64,000 bases of DNA from Lineus longissimus (Eukaryota; Nemertea; Pilidiophora; Heteronemertea; Lineidae): positions 4,616,953-4,680,952 of the forward strand of contig NC_088324.1 in the NCBI RefSeq assembly GCF_910592395.1, read 5' to 3'. Numbering within the stretch: the first letter of the stretch is position 1; the number at the start of each line of letters is the position of its first letter. The notes beneath the pieces are model-generated. The model saw nothing but the letters and a program-made list of their open reading frames with translations. It was not told the DNA's origin and made no database searches. Of this stretch, positions 30,720-41,269 are shown in pieces. A program made the position numbers and the translations under genes.

Positions 30720-31150
30720 TACCATCATGATTCGTCCACTGTCGTAGTCCGTCGTGAACAAATAGGGTACGTTTTGTAACCGCTCTATTTAATGACTTGA
30801 AACTTGCTACATATGTACCCCTAAGTAAGGGCCTTTGGAGACCAAATTTCAGTCCGATTCAATTACCGACTTGGCCACCAGGGGGCGGTTTGTAAAAACA
30901 CAAAAAGTAAACCGTTGGTCCGATCTTCACAAAATTTTTCCTGTGGACATGGGTAGTAAGGATACCTCGTATCCAACAGGTTTTCTATTTGACCTACTTA
31001 ATGGCCGAATATACAAAATGGCGTCATGTTTTGTATCCGCTGGAGCTACTGACTTGGAACTTTTTACATATGTACCCCTAGGTAAAGGGACTTCCGAGAT
31101 TAAATTTCAGTCCCATTCGATTATAGAGTTGGCCACCAGGGAGCGTTTAA
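30720..31150 (+). repeat. GTC/CTCF-motif dispersed repeat, two units
   Basis: Two units offset by about 258 bp: ACATATGTACCCCTA at about 30812 and 31067; CCACCAGGGGGC at 30875-30886 and CCACCAGGGAGC at 31133-31144. Same family and orientation as 15270-16300 and 20050-20400. It lies in the HECT gene intron, antisense to the gene. Confidence 0.7.
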
Positions 31151-31159
31151 TTTAGCCAG

Positions 31160-32090
31160 TGTACGCTTTCTCTCAGGTGAGATCATGGTCCGTGGACCAT
31201 TTCATTCATGATTATGTGTGCATCTTTGCGCTGATTAGAACTAGAAAAAAAGCTAGCTGCACCCACGGTCAGCCACCAATCTATTTCATGTACATGTACT
31301 TGAAAGGGACTGGATGAAATTATCAAGTCATGCATCCAAATAAGGTTGTTTTCATGTCTGGTCATGTGATATATCCAATTTTAATTTTGGCTGTGCGAAG
31401 CACAGGAATACATTGCAGTGATACCAGACATTTCTGGAGTGTACAGGAACATCCTGTGGTACACGACTAGCAGACCAAAATTATGTCATGTGTAATGTAC
31501 TCTCACTTCACCTATCAGACACCACTTCAGGAATAGCCTGTGGCCTACCCACAACATTCTTTTGTGGACTTAATTGGCAATAGGCCAGGATACAGGCCAA
31601 GTTGCCCGACTGACAGGGACCAAAGATCAAATTTATAGCTAATAGCTGCCTTTCATTGGCTGATCTATGCCAAAAAGCTCACTGAATTCACCATTCAGCC
31701 TAAAAAACATGATTGGGGTGGTATACTGCATTGATATCAGTTCTGGTAGTGTAGTGTCTTAGAAAAGGTTTGTCATCATGATCATTATGTAACATGTCTG
31801 CTACAACACAAGTACTCAATTACATGCCCGTATTTGGAGGAAAGTATGACCAAGGCATACGAGGGTATTGCACATTGATTTTGTTATCGCATGTGAATAA
31901 CTATAATTTTGATGCACAAATGTGAGGGTTTCCACCTTTTAGCATTATCAAATCTTGCAAACATACTGAGTAATGTGGGATGTTCCAAAATAGTCCAAAT
32001 GTTTTAAAATAGGGATAACATTTAGCGAAAATGCATTTGCACTCTCTAGGCCTGCCATGCCCTTTCAAATAAAATACTTTAAGGCCATCT
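31160..32090. other. HECT intron sequence, nothing recognised
   Basis: No ORF, repeat family or RNA gene is supported in this part of the intron. Confidence 0.5.
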
Positions 32091-32093
32091 CAC

Positions 32094-32309
32094 CTTCAGC
32101 ATCTTGAAGAAGATCACGCCAGAACACAATCAATTCATGTTCTATCCTTGCCCGATTGCTACCAGCTTCACTCAAATTCAAAGTAAACAGATCATTCATA
32201 TTTTCAGCTGTAAGCTTTCCTGATTCCGTGCAAAAGCAGTCTTTGTAAACAGATGGGTACCGTTGCAGTGAATCCAACAAGCCCAGGGATTGCAGACCTT
32301 CCCTAAACC
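32094..32309 (-). CDS. HECT-type E3 ubiquitin ligase, penultimate exon
   Basis: Acceptor TTCTGTTGCAG on the minus strand, then FREGLQSLGLLDSLQRYPSV, LTAENMNDLFTLNLSEAGSN, EHELIVFWRDLLQDAE and a donor GTGAGA at 32093. This is the HECT N-lobe region that precedes the C-lobe in G2E3-like proteins. The intron 30420-32093 holds a GTC-family repeat (30720-31150). Exons further 5' (N-lobe start, RING/PHD region) are not recognised upstream and may lie past the inserted retroelement or outside the window. Confidence 0.7.
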
Positions 32310-33069
32310 TGCAACAGAATACTAGTATTGATTATTTTCATAAATGGAAAAGCCACAATACCACGGTTGGCTTAAAAAATGCAATCTTGGACTCCTTTAT
32401 CATGGTTCCCGCAGAAGGAAAGGTCTTAAATTTGGTGCTGCTGAACCTGCTGGAACCATGCTTTACAGGCAAGATGTATGCAGGGAGAGGACTGGAATAT
32501 TCCAGAAATATCATCCAGAAAAAAGGCTAATACTTGTCGGTAGATAGGATGGAGGGCATATTGACCACTCCATGGGGTAGAAAATAGTACTTGTCTCTTT
32601 TTGCCATGAAATTTTTATTCTTCCATCATTTCCAAAGTATTTAAGATTTGTGGCCGAAATTTGACCACAGGTAACTAATATTGATAATAAGTGTATGCGC
32701 CAAGTATTTTGGTATTTACTTGCACAAAGAGGAATTCATTGTGATTTCTAGAGGAGGGGGGAGGTCTATTTTATGGGCCCCCAATAAATGTAAGAGATTG
32801 ATGCATTACTGTGCAAACTGGAAGTGCTTCGAGAAAACTGAGTAAGCAAAACTTGCTCATACTTGTCTTTGTATTTTTGACAAAATATTGCTGCCCAGCA
32901 TCTTCTGAGGATTTCATGTAAACTAAGCTTTGGAAGTAATAACTTAGTTTGGAACAGGGCTGCAAACCTCTGATTAAGGGAGACCTTAGGCTTGTAGATG
33001 TATGTTTATGCCTTTTGCACAAAAATCCTGGACATTTTGCCATATTTAATTCCCTAACTATTAGTCAAG

Positions 33070-33660
33070 TTATATCAGTTCGATCTTAATGAATCCTTTC
33101 ATCTTAGTGTACACATTATTTTTTTTAATCTGACCGCTGAGACAGCGCCGTTGATATTTCGCTATCTCCCATCTGCCGTGGACATCAGCGTCTTTCCACT
33201 GCTTACAGTCTGTCACTTTGTGAGAGTCAGAACATACTGGACATCTTGCATCAGGCTTTTGCTCAGCAGGATTTGATTTAGCAGTTGTCTTGCGCTTGGG
33301 TTTAGAGTTGGATGTGGCAGCTGCTGACGTAGAAGTCTGGTGAGATCGCCCAAACTTCTTGTTGTTTCCCACATTTTGGTTGGAATTCCCTTTCTTGTCA
33401 CTATCACCATGGTCGGATTCCCTCATCTCTCGTAACTCCAATCTCCTATTCACGTATTCAGACAACCAACGGCTTAAAGAGATGAGATTCTCATGATCAG
33501 GCCTGCTATCTTGGTACTTGAGGAAGAGTTTCTCTGGAGTCTTCTGGATGACAATGGAAAGTATGGCTGAGTCCCCTATCAATGCAGACTCCCCACCTTG
33601 TTCCTTCAGCGCCATAACAGCATCTTCAATGTTGTCAGCAAATCTTTCAAGGCTTTTCAG
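33070..33660 (-). pseudogene. BEL/Pao gag, 3' part
   Basis: Continues the gag at 33657-35204 after a one-base shift around 33660. Encodes LKYQDSRPDHENLISLSRWL helices and a zinc-knuckle start CPVCSDSHKVTDC, with CX2C...H...C spacing. It loses similarity after about residue 160 and stops. No protease or reverse transcriptase follows, so the element is truncated. Confidence 0.65.
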
Positions 33661-35160
33661 TCATCTTCCTGAACTCGGGATTGTGACATCAGTTTTTTCG
33701 TGTGACGTTGAATGAGTCGTCGTTTACCACCATATCGATCTTCCAACTTATCTAATGCCGCCCTGTACTGCACTTGGGTAAAGCCATATTTCTCAATCAG
33801 ATGAAGAGGTTTACCTTGGAGAGCGGACTTCAACATAACCATCTTATGTCGGACTGGCACCTGGGCTTGGTCTATAAACAAATCAAACTGCTCACGCCAA
33901 TCAAAATAGTTGTCTTTCTCTCCTTGGAACTGCTTCAGCTTTGGTTTAGCTATTCCTTGGAAAAACTGTCGTAAAGCTTTATCATCTGTCTCTTCAGATA
34001 AGTTGGTAAACTGCCTGGATGGGGTCCTATTTCTTTGACCTTGAGTCTCAGTTACTGTATCATGGAAAAGGGATGATGGCTGTATGTCTCTCTGAGGCTT
34101 GTGTTGACGGTCTTCATACGTTGGGTCATAACTCGGCTCACGCTTCATTGAAGGAAAATTCGGCTTTCTGTCAAGGATATGAACTTGAGGTAGGTCTGGA
34201 AGTGGTGGGAGTGGTGAAAGGTAGCCTGTAAAACCATCTGGCTGCTTAAAACCAATCTTCGGCTTCACATCAATCCCCGGCTTTACTTGATCTTCCGGCT
34301 TCACACCATCTTTATGTGGATCTCCTGTCTTCAACAGTGGTTCTCTTTTCATCATCCCAGTATAAGGGTCCTCTTTCTCAGGTTCTTCATCTCCATCCAT
34401 CTCATCTGGATTCTCATCAGACTGGTTTGTCCCGTCTTTATGCTGATCTCCTGTCTTCAACAGTGGTTCTCCTTTCATCATCCCAGTATGATGGTCCTCT
34501 TTCTCTGGTTCTCTATCTCCATCCTTCTCATCTGGGATCTCATCAGGCTGGTTTGCCCCGTTTGCCAAGTCCATCATGTTGACTCCAACAGGAACATCAG
34601 GGTGAAGGCTTCCCATATACTCCGAGTCGGATGGCTGCTCTTTTCTACGGCAAGCTCCAAATTCGCGCTTGCCTGATCCTTTTAACCACTGCATCACGTT
34701 CACCCCACTAAGAACATCAGTGTGAAGGCTCCCCATATACTCTGATGGCTGCTCATCCTCTCGGGCACCAAGATGTTGAATAATGGTATCGGAGATGTCC
34801 TCAGCGTACACCTGGCAGCTAACTCTCCAGCGCTCCATCTGTTCTAAAAGGTCAACATCACCCATTACTCGAAGCTGGATACAAACATCTCCAATCTCTT
34901 GGTAGGTTGAGTCAATACGCTTTTCAATCACCCTCAACAACGTACGGCTTCCCCAGTTTTCAATAAGACAAACAGCTTTCTCTGCATTCCTCTGTAACTT
35001 CGCCTTTAAACTTATAGCTTGTCTCTCCAACACCGCTCGGGCTTCAACTGGCAGGCTGGATGACTCGGGTTTTTGGGCTTGTGGGATCCTGTCATCTTCA
35101 CACACATAGTCACTGAGATAGCCGGGCCTTCTAACATCACGTCTCGGTCGATCCATCAGC
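33657..35160 (-). CDS. BEL/Pao retrotransposon gag (DUF1759)
   Basis: Open for about 500 residues. The natural start is probably Met in MLMDRPRRDVRRPGYLSDY near 35160; the upstream codons lie in a foldback element. An N-terminal helical region is followed by an acidic repeat-rich middle: about 40-residue tandem copies of PDExPDExDGDxEPEKED-GMMKxEPLLKTGD, and YMGSLHxDV twice. A C-terminal DUF1759 capsid-like domain (about residues 400-500) follows: KPKLKQFQGEKDNYFDWREQF, KMVMLKSALQGKPL and a YGGKRRL end. This is gag of a BEL/Pao LTR element; no LTRs were identified. Confidence 0.8.
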
Positions 35161-35166
35161 ATAAAT

Positions 35167-35529
35167 GCAAGTATCAATTCGTGTCTTGTACCCCCCCTCC
35201 TCAAGGGTACGACACCTTATCACCCTATAACGACATCTTAAGGCTCAAGCATCACCCTTTTTTCACCAATGCTACTTTTTCTTTCGTCAAGACATCACCA
35301 TCAACAATATATCAGTTATCACCATCATATAAAGTAACCGGACTAATTTTACTGGGTAAGGCTGTATATTCGACAAGACATCGACACATTAGCATCCTTA
35401 TTCTTTCCAGCTTCGCCAAATTTTCACTGAAGGAAAAATAAATACTACTCAAGCATCGGCAAAGATTAGTGGTGATAGCTTAACTACCCTTGAGGAGGGG
35501 GGTACAAGAAATGAATTGATACTTGCAAA
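35167..35529. mobile_element. Foldback/MITE at the 5' end of the BEL gag
   Basis: TIRs of about 58 bp: TGCAAGTATCAATTC at 35167 and its inverse ending at 35529, continuing through TCTTGTACCCCCCCTCCTCA with two mismatches and ending TATCACC on both arms. The 363-bp element sits directly 5' of the BEL gag start and has no ORF of its own. Target duplication not seen. Confidence 0.7.
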
Positions 35530-35780
35530 AGTCAGTATATCAACAGGTATATTATAACAATACTTCAAAACTCTATTTGATTTATATAAACTGTCTATAA
35601 ACAGCTGGTTTCTATGGTTATCCGGTCGGAGAGACCATGTTTTGACGTGGACTGTATTTTCTATTTAAAAATCTATAAAGTCAAAGGACTATTCTTACCA
35701 GCAAGCTTTCTTTTAAGTAATTGAAGTTTCCACCCGCCAACAGTCAAGGGGATCGGCACATCTGTGGGACTTCTTCAGAT

Positions 35781-36400
35781 TCAACTCGAATCTCGTTCCA
35801 AAGGTAGTGGCACCGTCACAGGGTTTAGTGTCACAGTTTCCCAAGGCTTACATAAAGGCTCCTTACGACTATCTTTCTTTTCTTGTAACCCCAAAACAAC
35901 CTGGTCTTCACCAGTATTTTCACATTGCTGTTCTTCAGTGGCAGCATGCTCATCACTTGTGTTGCCGGTTGACAGCAACCCGAACACACACTGATCACCC
36001 TCAGCTATATTTTCATAATCATCCATCACAGCATCTTCGTTTAGAGCAGGATGATTATTCACAGGGTCTTCATTGTTGAAATCACACAATCGGTATGAAA
36101 GTTCTTCATCCGGGTCAGATTGCGTAGCTTGCATTTCGCATTCTAAATCAATCATGCGAGGGCGCATCTGGGAATTTATGCGCAACTCAGCACGTGCTAT
36201 GTCTGCTTGGATTCTTGCCTCCTCAATTTGCTGTTGGGCCTCAAGCTCAGTTTTCTTCATCTCTGCTTGCAAGTGTCTTCGTATCTGGCTTGCACCACTA
36301 CTACGGGTACCTGCTCGTCTCGAGCTAGCCCTACTCCCAATTGTCCAGCTTGGGAGCTTTGTGGCACTGGCAAGCTGGATTTTGCCCTCACTGTTGCCTG
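35781..36400 (-). pseudogene. Coiled-coil gag-like N-terminal fragment
   Basis: A frame starting with a Ser/Arg-rich stretch (SRASSRRAGTRSSGASQIRR at about 36330-36275) leads into a long coiled coil (AEMKKTELEAQQQIEEARIQ ...) and an acidic tail, stopping at 35781. SR-rich plus coiled-coil leaders are common at the N-termini of BEL/Pao gag proteins, so this is probably part of the same or a neighbouring BEL copy. It is a guess based on composition; the overlapping frame 36460-36257 has no recognisable content. Confidence 0.4.
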
Positions 36401-36955
36401 GTGGCTGCTGTCCTCTTCATATCCCTTCATATTGTCCCAATGTCCAAATGGTCCACTCATATACTGCTCACGACTTCCAACCTTAATGCTGCCACAGCAC
36501 AGGTCTCCAAGTCCTTCACTCTGCCTCAGAGCTCAATGTGATAAGTATACGACCTCGGATGGGTACATCGAATACCAGGGCGAACAATGACCAATATATT
36601 TCTGATATGATGGCTGCTCCACACTGTCAGCAATAAACAGCAACAACAAATGAGGCTCAAACTTCCAATCTTCTTGAGTTAGATACACAGCAGAGACAAT
36701 TACAACACATGCATGACGTGTACAGCAACAAGATCCAATACTATAACATACCAGTGTATGCTTTGATATCCTTTGAAACGATCTGGGGTCGACAACAATT
36801 CGACCACCAAATCCAACATTGTCTCACCTTGGGCTAGCATCAATCTAACCACAAGGCTATCAAGGCATTCTGACAAAGTTCAAATTTAAACCTCCACTAG
36901 TACGGTACTAAGTACAATGTTGCTCCGTCGACGATCTCCAACAGGAATCCAGCTC

Positions 36956-37231
36956 GACTGGCAACAATCCAGTCATCAACGACTACTGGTACGATGATGA
37001 TTAACTCAGACTGGCAACAATCCAGTCGAATACTCTAATGCTGCCGATTCAACTTAGGCTGGCAACAATCCAGCCATACATGAATTACAATGCAAACAAT
37101 GAAATTACAGGCTGGCAACAATCCAGCCATGCAGGTATACTGCAAACGATTATATAAATTCAAGGGCTGGCAACAATCCAGCCATCAAACAAACACAACA
37201 GTTTTTAACTTAGGCTGGCAACAATCCAGCC
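36956..37231. repeat. Array of six 19-bp hairpin repeats, ~51-bp spacing
   Basis: Six copies of GGCTGGCAACAATCCAGCC (first two GACTGGCAACAATCCAGTC, with compensating changes in both arms) at 36956, 37009, 37057, 37110, 37165 and 37213. Spacing is 53, 48, 53, 55 and 48 bp with unrelated spacer sequence. Each copy is a 6-bp inverted repeat around a 7-nt CAACAAT loop. The array lies between the gag-like fragment and the SGNH fragment, 5' of the gag on the minus strand. Confidence 0.85.
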
Positions 37232-37335
37232 ATGAGCTTGTGCGAGACTAATATCTACTATAGGTCGCTGCTTACACATAACAGTCAAGTTCCGAACCAT
37301 GACTGCCTCAATGTTAATAAGTGTCACTCAACCTA

Positions 37336-37958
37336 TTACCATAGAATACGAAGCGCAATCACTATAGCTCTCCGGATACTGAAATGATACAGTGTTAGCC
37401 CGCGACGCGAAGTAAAGTGAATATCTTCTCCCGATATAAGAGAGTTCAGGTTCACTAAGACTGAACGGTCATGTCTAAAAGTATAAACGCGTGGGCATCT
37501 CCATGCTAGCCTCTGAATAAGCTGATTATATCGCAGGCGGCTTCGATCGAAGAGGGCTAGTGGGCACCGCCTGGTTTGCCTACGGCACACAACCTGACAC
37601 AGCACGATAAAACGATCGAGGATGAAATCAACAGGTCTCGACACACCTGATTTACATCATAGGCCAAATCTTCTGGTCACACACCGCTAACCAAGTCGTT
37701 CGTACCGAGTTCCAAAACTAATATATGTGGCTGCAGCCTCTCTACGTGATAAGAGACGAAGTCAATTCCTGCTGCATCCGCTAGGAGGCCCCCATTACCA
37801 CAAACATACACTTCATGACCCGGTACTCCAAAACAGTCAGAGAAATCGGTGAAAATCCCCTGGTCCTGATATGGTGGTAGCTGCTGAATCAGATAGGCCC
37901 GGTGTCGCCTCACAAACGAGTGCCCACAAACTAAAATCTTCATTGATTCAGCTTCCAA
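37336..37958 (-). pseudogene. SGNH/GDSL hydrolase-like fragment
   Basis: The first frame (37958-37677) has a block-I-like ILVCGHSFVRR (GHS in place of GDS) and block-III-like LELGTNDL. An in-frame TGA near 37675 and a shift in the next 40 bp separate it from the second frame (to 37336) with EDIHFTSRRGLTLYHFS, the block V region, where ExxH stands for DxxH. SGNH esterases of this type are often carried by retroelements in marine invertebrates. This copy is not intact. Confidence 0.55.
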
Positions 37959-40466
37959 TCACAGGCTAATAGTAATATCTGTCAAGTACACGACGAGTAA
38001 AAACATACGCAAAATATTAAACAAATGTCTGTCCATGCATCAGGATGCAACACGTTTGAATTATTCCAGTATACACTACGTGTATACACAGTGTAGGCCT
38101 CTACACAGTCCGTTCAGCATTCAGTTCGAGTCGTTTCTGACCGGAAATCTCCGTGGTCCTACTAAAGATTTCCCGTAGCAACCACTACCGATCACCACTC
38201 CATAGTGACGCGCTTCAACGTTAAACATGTCCGCCTGACAACCACTCCGTCAATCGCGGACGGCATTACTCGGGTAAAGTAGGTCATTCGATCGACCACA
38301 GTTCAACACGATCCCTTTTGTGTCACCATGTATGCTCCGTGCGTACGACTGTATGCATCAACGTATGCACAGGGACTAAACTCTGACAATAGATCTCAAA
38401 ACTAATCTATTTGCCTTACGACCAATGCTCCTAACATTTTGTCTTGATTTTCATCGCAATTTCATCCAAAACTGTCCCGTTCCGAAATCCCGTGACACAA
38501 ATTGACGCGATCGTACTGGTGTCGTTACAACACACAAGACATATTCCGCCCAAACCCCGCACTGCGGCAGTCTTTACTGGTTGGCGCGGACACCTAGTGC
38601 CTTCTAAATGATGGAGTAAAAACTCACCTGTAGTTTTCAAGGACAATATAAAATCCTGTAAATAGACGCGATATAAATTTGGGGGTTCGGGGGTGGCCCC
38701 CTTCTCTTCAAATAGTATGATTCTGCTGCTTTCATCATCAATAAGACATCAGCCATCAGTACAACGATTGATCTACATTTATGCCTTATTCTTTGCTTGT
38801 TTTAGGCCAGATGCCTCTATTAGCCAGCGTGTACATTCTGTGAACATTTTAATGAACATAGGTTGGTGAAAAAAGTACACCAAGGGTGCTTTAATTCCCA
38901 CCAAATTTTATATTTGTTATGAAGAGGCTTTTATCAAAATAATAGTAAAAATTCAAAACATTCCAATACCGATTGCCTGAGAAAAATTGATTTGTGTACA
39001 GGATTGCCATCAAATCGTCACTCGCGGACTGATATGGGCCTATCAGAATACAAGTTCTAAACTGGCCAGTGAGACAATATTTCCTTAAATTAATTATCAA
39101 AAAGTATATCCCTGTTATGGCCTGGCTCTGTAGATTAAGAATCCACCAAAGATTGAAGAATAAAGCCACTTTCACCCATCACAGTCATGTATTTACCACA
39201 ACTTCACAGTTCAGTACGGACTATGTGTCAGTGCCACACTTCCGCCTGTGGAGGAATACATGTCTCTGCCCTTTTGGTGTGTGGTAATATAATCGCTAAC
39301 CTTGCCATCTGGAATAAGACATATATGTATACCTACAGTTTGTTTTGGTCTTGGTCATTCAGTTTAAAACTGGCTTTTCCAATAGTGTGAAGCTGTTCTT
39401 TGGTCATGAATTGGATTCTAGTGCAGCAAAAGTTTTCAAGAGGATCCTGATCAAAATACTTCCATATGTACAGTGTCATCTTAAAACTTAGGTGAGGGAA
39501 TTCTGACCTGTGGATCGATGAACATCTAATTATTTTTTTGATATTGGACATTGCAGGTGATTGATAAAATTGACCTTTCATCATCATCCAACAATTAACA
39601 TGCTCCAATGGCAATGATCATACAACAGTCAGTCTTGATTGCAAGAGAAACGATCTCCCCGGGCACACTGTCAACCTTAGATGAAGAAGAATGGATTTTT
39701 TTCTTGGTCTTGTCTGCTGCCACATTATTTCACTCCGGTTATTTGATGAAATACAGCCATCCCATACTAGTAGCCAGAACTGCAGAAGATGTGAACTTGC
39801 CCATTTTGTCATTAATTAGATGGGGTCTATCATCAGGACAGTGAATAAAGTAGCTACATCTATGCATGTGTGGTACAAATACCAACCTTGCTATCCAGAA
39901 AAGACATACACCTACATAAATCTCAAATAAGTGATATGCTGAACATTCTTCAATGTATCTGACTGGGAGTAGATACTGTTCACAGAATCGGCCAGGTCAT
40001 CTTCATCTATAATTTAATGTACTTCCTTTTGACTTGCCTGTAAGTAATAAGAACAAGTGACTTTTTATGCAAAAAATAAAACTTTTTCCTCCCCCACCCC
40101 CGACAAAAAGATATAACTTGATTTGCTTCTTGAAATTACCTGGATTTAAATATGTTGTCTCTATCATCATCAATCACTCTGTTACAATAGCTGAATTTAA
40201 CAAAAATTGATATCAAATAATGTTAGAGATAGAATATAATTTGCTGACTGACTGTTAAGTGTTACTGGGTGGTTCACATTTCATTTAGCAAAAAGAAAAG
40301 TAAACTTTTGCTGTCAAAATGTTTACAACCTATCAATTTAAATATAAATTTTTTATTGGTCGAGGTGTGTGGTAATATAACTGCTATCCTTGCCAATTCA
40401 ATCAAAATGCATTGAACTAAAAAAATATGAAAAATAATAACTTACCAGAACATACATATTTTAGCG
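37959..40466. other. Gene-poor stretch
   Basis: No exon is supported. Three diverged copies of GTGTGGTAATATAA...CTTGCC text occur near 39280, 39865 and 40370, suggesting an old duplicated repeat. Small ORFs such as 38431-38646 have no recognisable features. Confidence 0.5.
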
Positions 40467-41190
40467 ATGTCAAAGCATGTAATATTCCTGATAGACTCAC
40501 GAGGTTACAGACTGGAGGCTGAGGAAGGCACGGAAGCTCCAATTGAAAGGACATTTTATGATACGAGGTGGAGCAACCATCAACATTTTAAGATGATTTG
40601 CCAGCAAGGAAATAGAAACGATAAAAAGAGAGGACAACCATGCCAACATTTATGTTATTCTTGCAGCAGGGATATGTGACCTTACCAAAAAGAAGACCTA
40701 TCATGATGCATGTTCCGAAACAACCTATCCAGAATCAAAAGCAGCTACAGTAATAAACAACCTAAAATCCTTCATAACAGCCTTTAACAACGACCACACC
40801 ACATCTATCATCGCCACCATCCCACCAACAAACCTGAGACTATACAATGCCCACAAAAATCCAAAAGAAGAAGAAACGCCAACATCACCAGAACTAATCC
40901 AATTTCAACAACATCAACTTGAAGACGACATCACAGCTATCAACTCCGCAATGGAAACCATCAACAAACCAAGAGCTACCATCAATTTTGCCAGGACATT
41001 GATCAAATCCACCAAAAAGAAAAGAGGGAAACATTAGAAGAACAAGGGATTTAATGTCTGATACTGCTACACCAACTTCTATGATGGCATTCACCCAACG
41101 AACACACTAGCTAAAATATGGGCCAATCACGTAATCAAAATCATCCAAAATGAATTCGACTTAAAAAAACATGACCAACATGAATATACT
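40467..41190 (+). pseudogene. SGNH-hydrolase-like pseudogene
   Basis: Starts MSKHVIFLIDSRGYRLEAEE (block I with DSRG). A shift before about 40650 leads into LAAGICDLTKKKTY (block III-like), then ATIPPTNLRLYNAHKNPKEE. After two stops near 41035-41055 comes YDGIHPTNTLAKIW, where D and H form the DxxH of block V. This pattern (DSRG, GxCDLT, DGxHPT) matches a family of transposon-associated SGNH-like proteins in marine invertebrates. Clearly broken. Confidence 0.55.
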
Positions 41191-41269
41191 CCAACCAAGA
41201 GACAATCATCGTCATCCTGGGACTTGAATCGAAATTGGGATGAAGAGTGAATGAAACCTACTTACTTTG

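Noticed and set aside
32344-33043. ORFs upstream of the HECT exon on either strand as further HECT exons
   Set aside because: None matches the expected HECT N-lobe or RING/PHD region, and phases do not fit the acceptor at 32309.
36956-37231. CRISPR-like array
   Set aside because: Repeat and spacer spacing looks superficially similar, but the repeats are 19-bp perfect hairpins in animal DNA, with no cas genes, and with covarying arms. Better described as a hairpin array.
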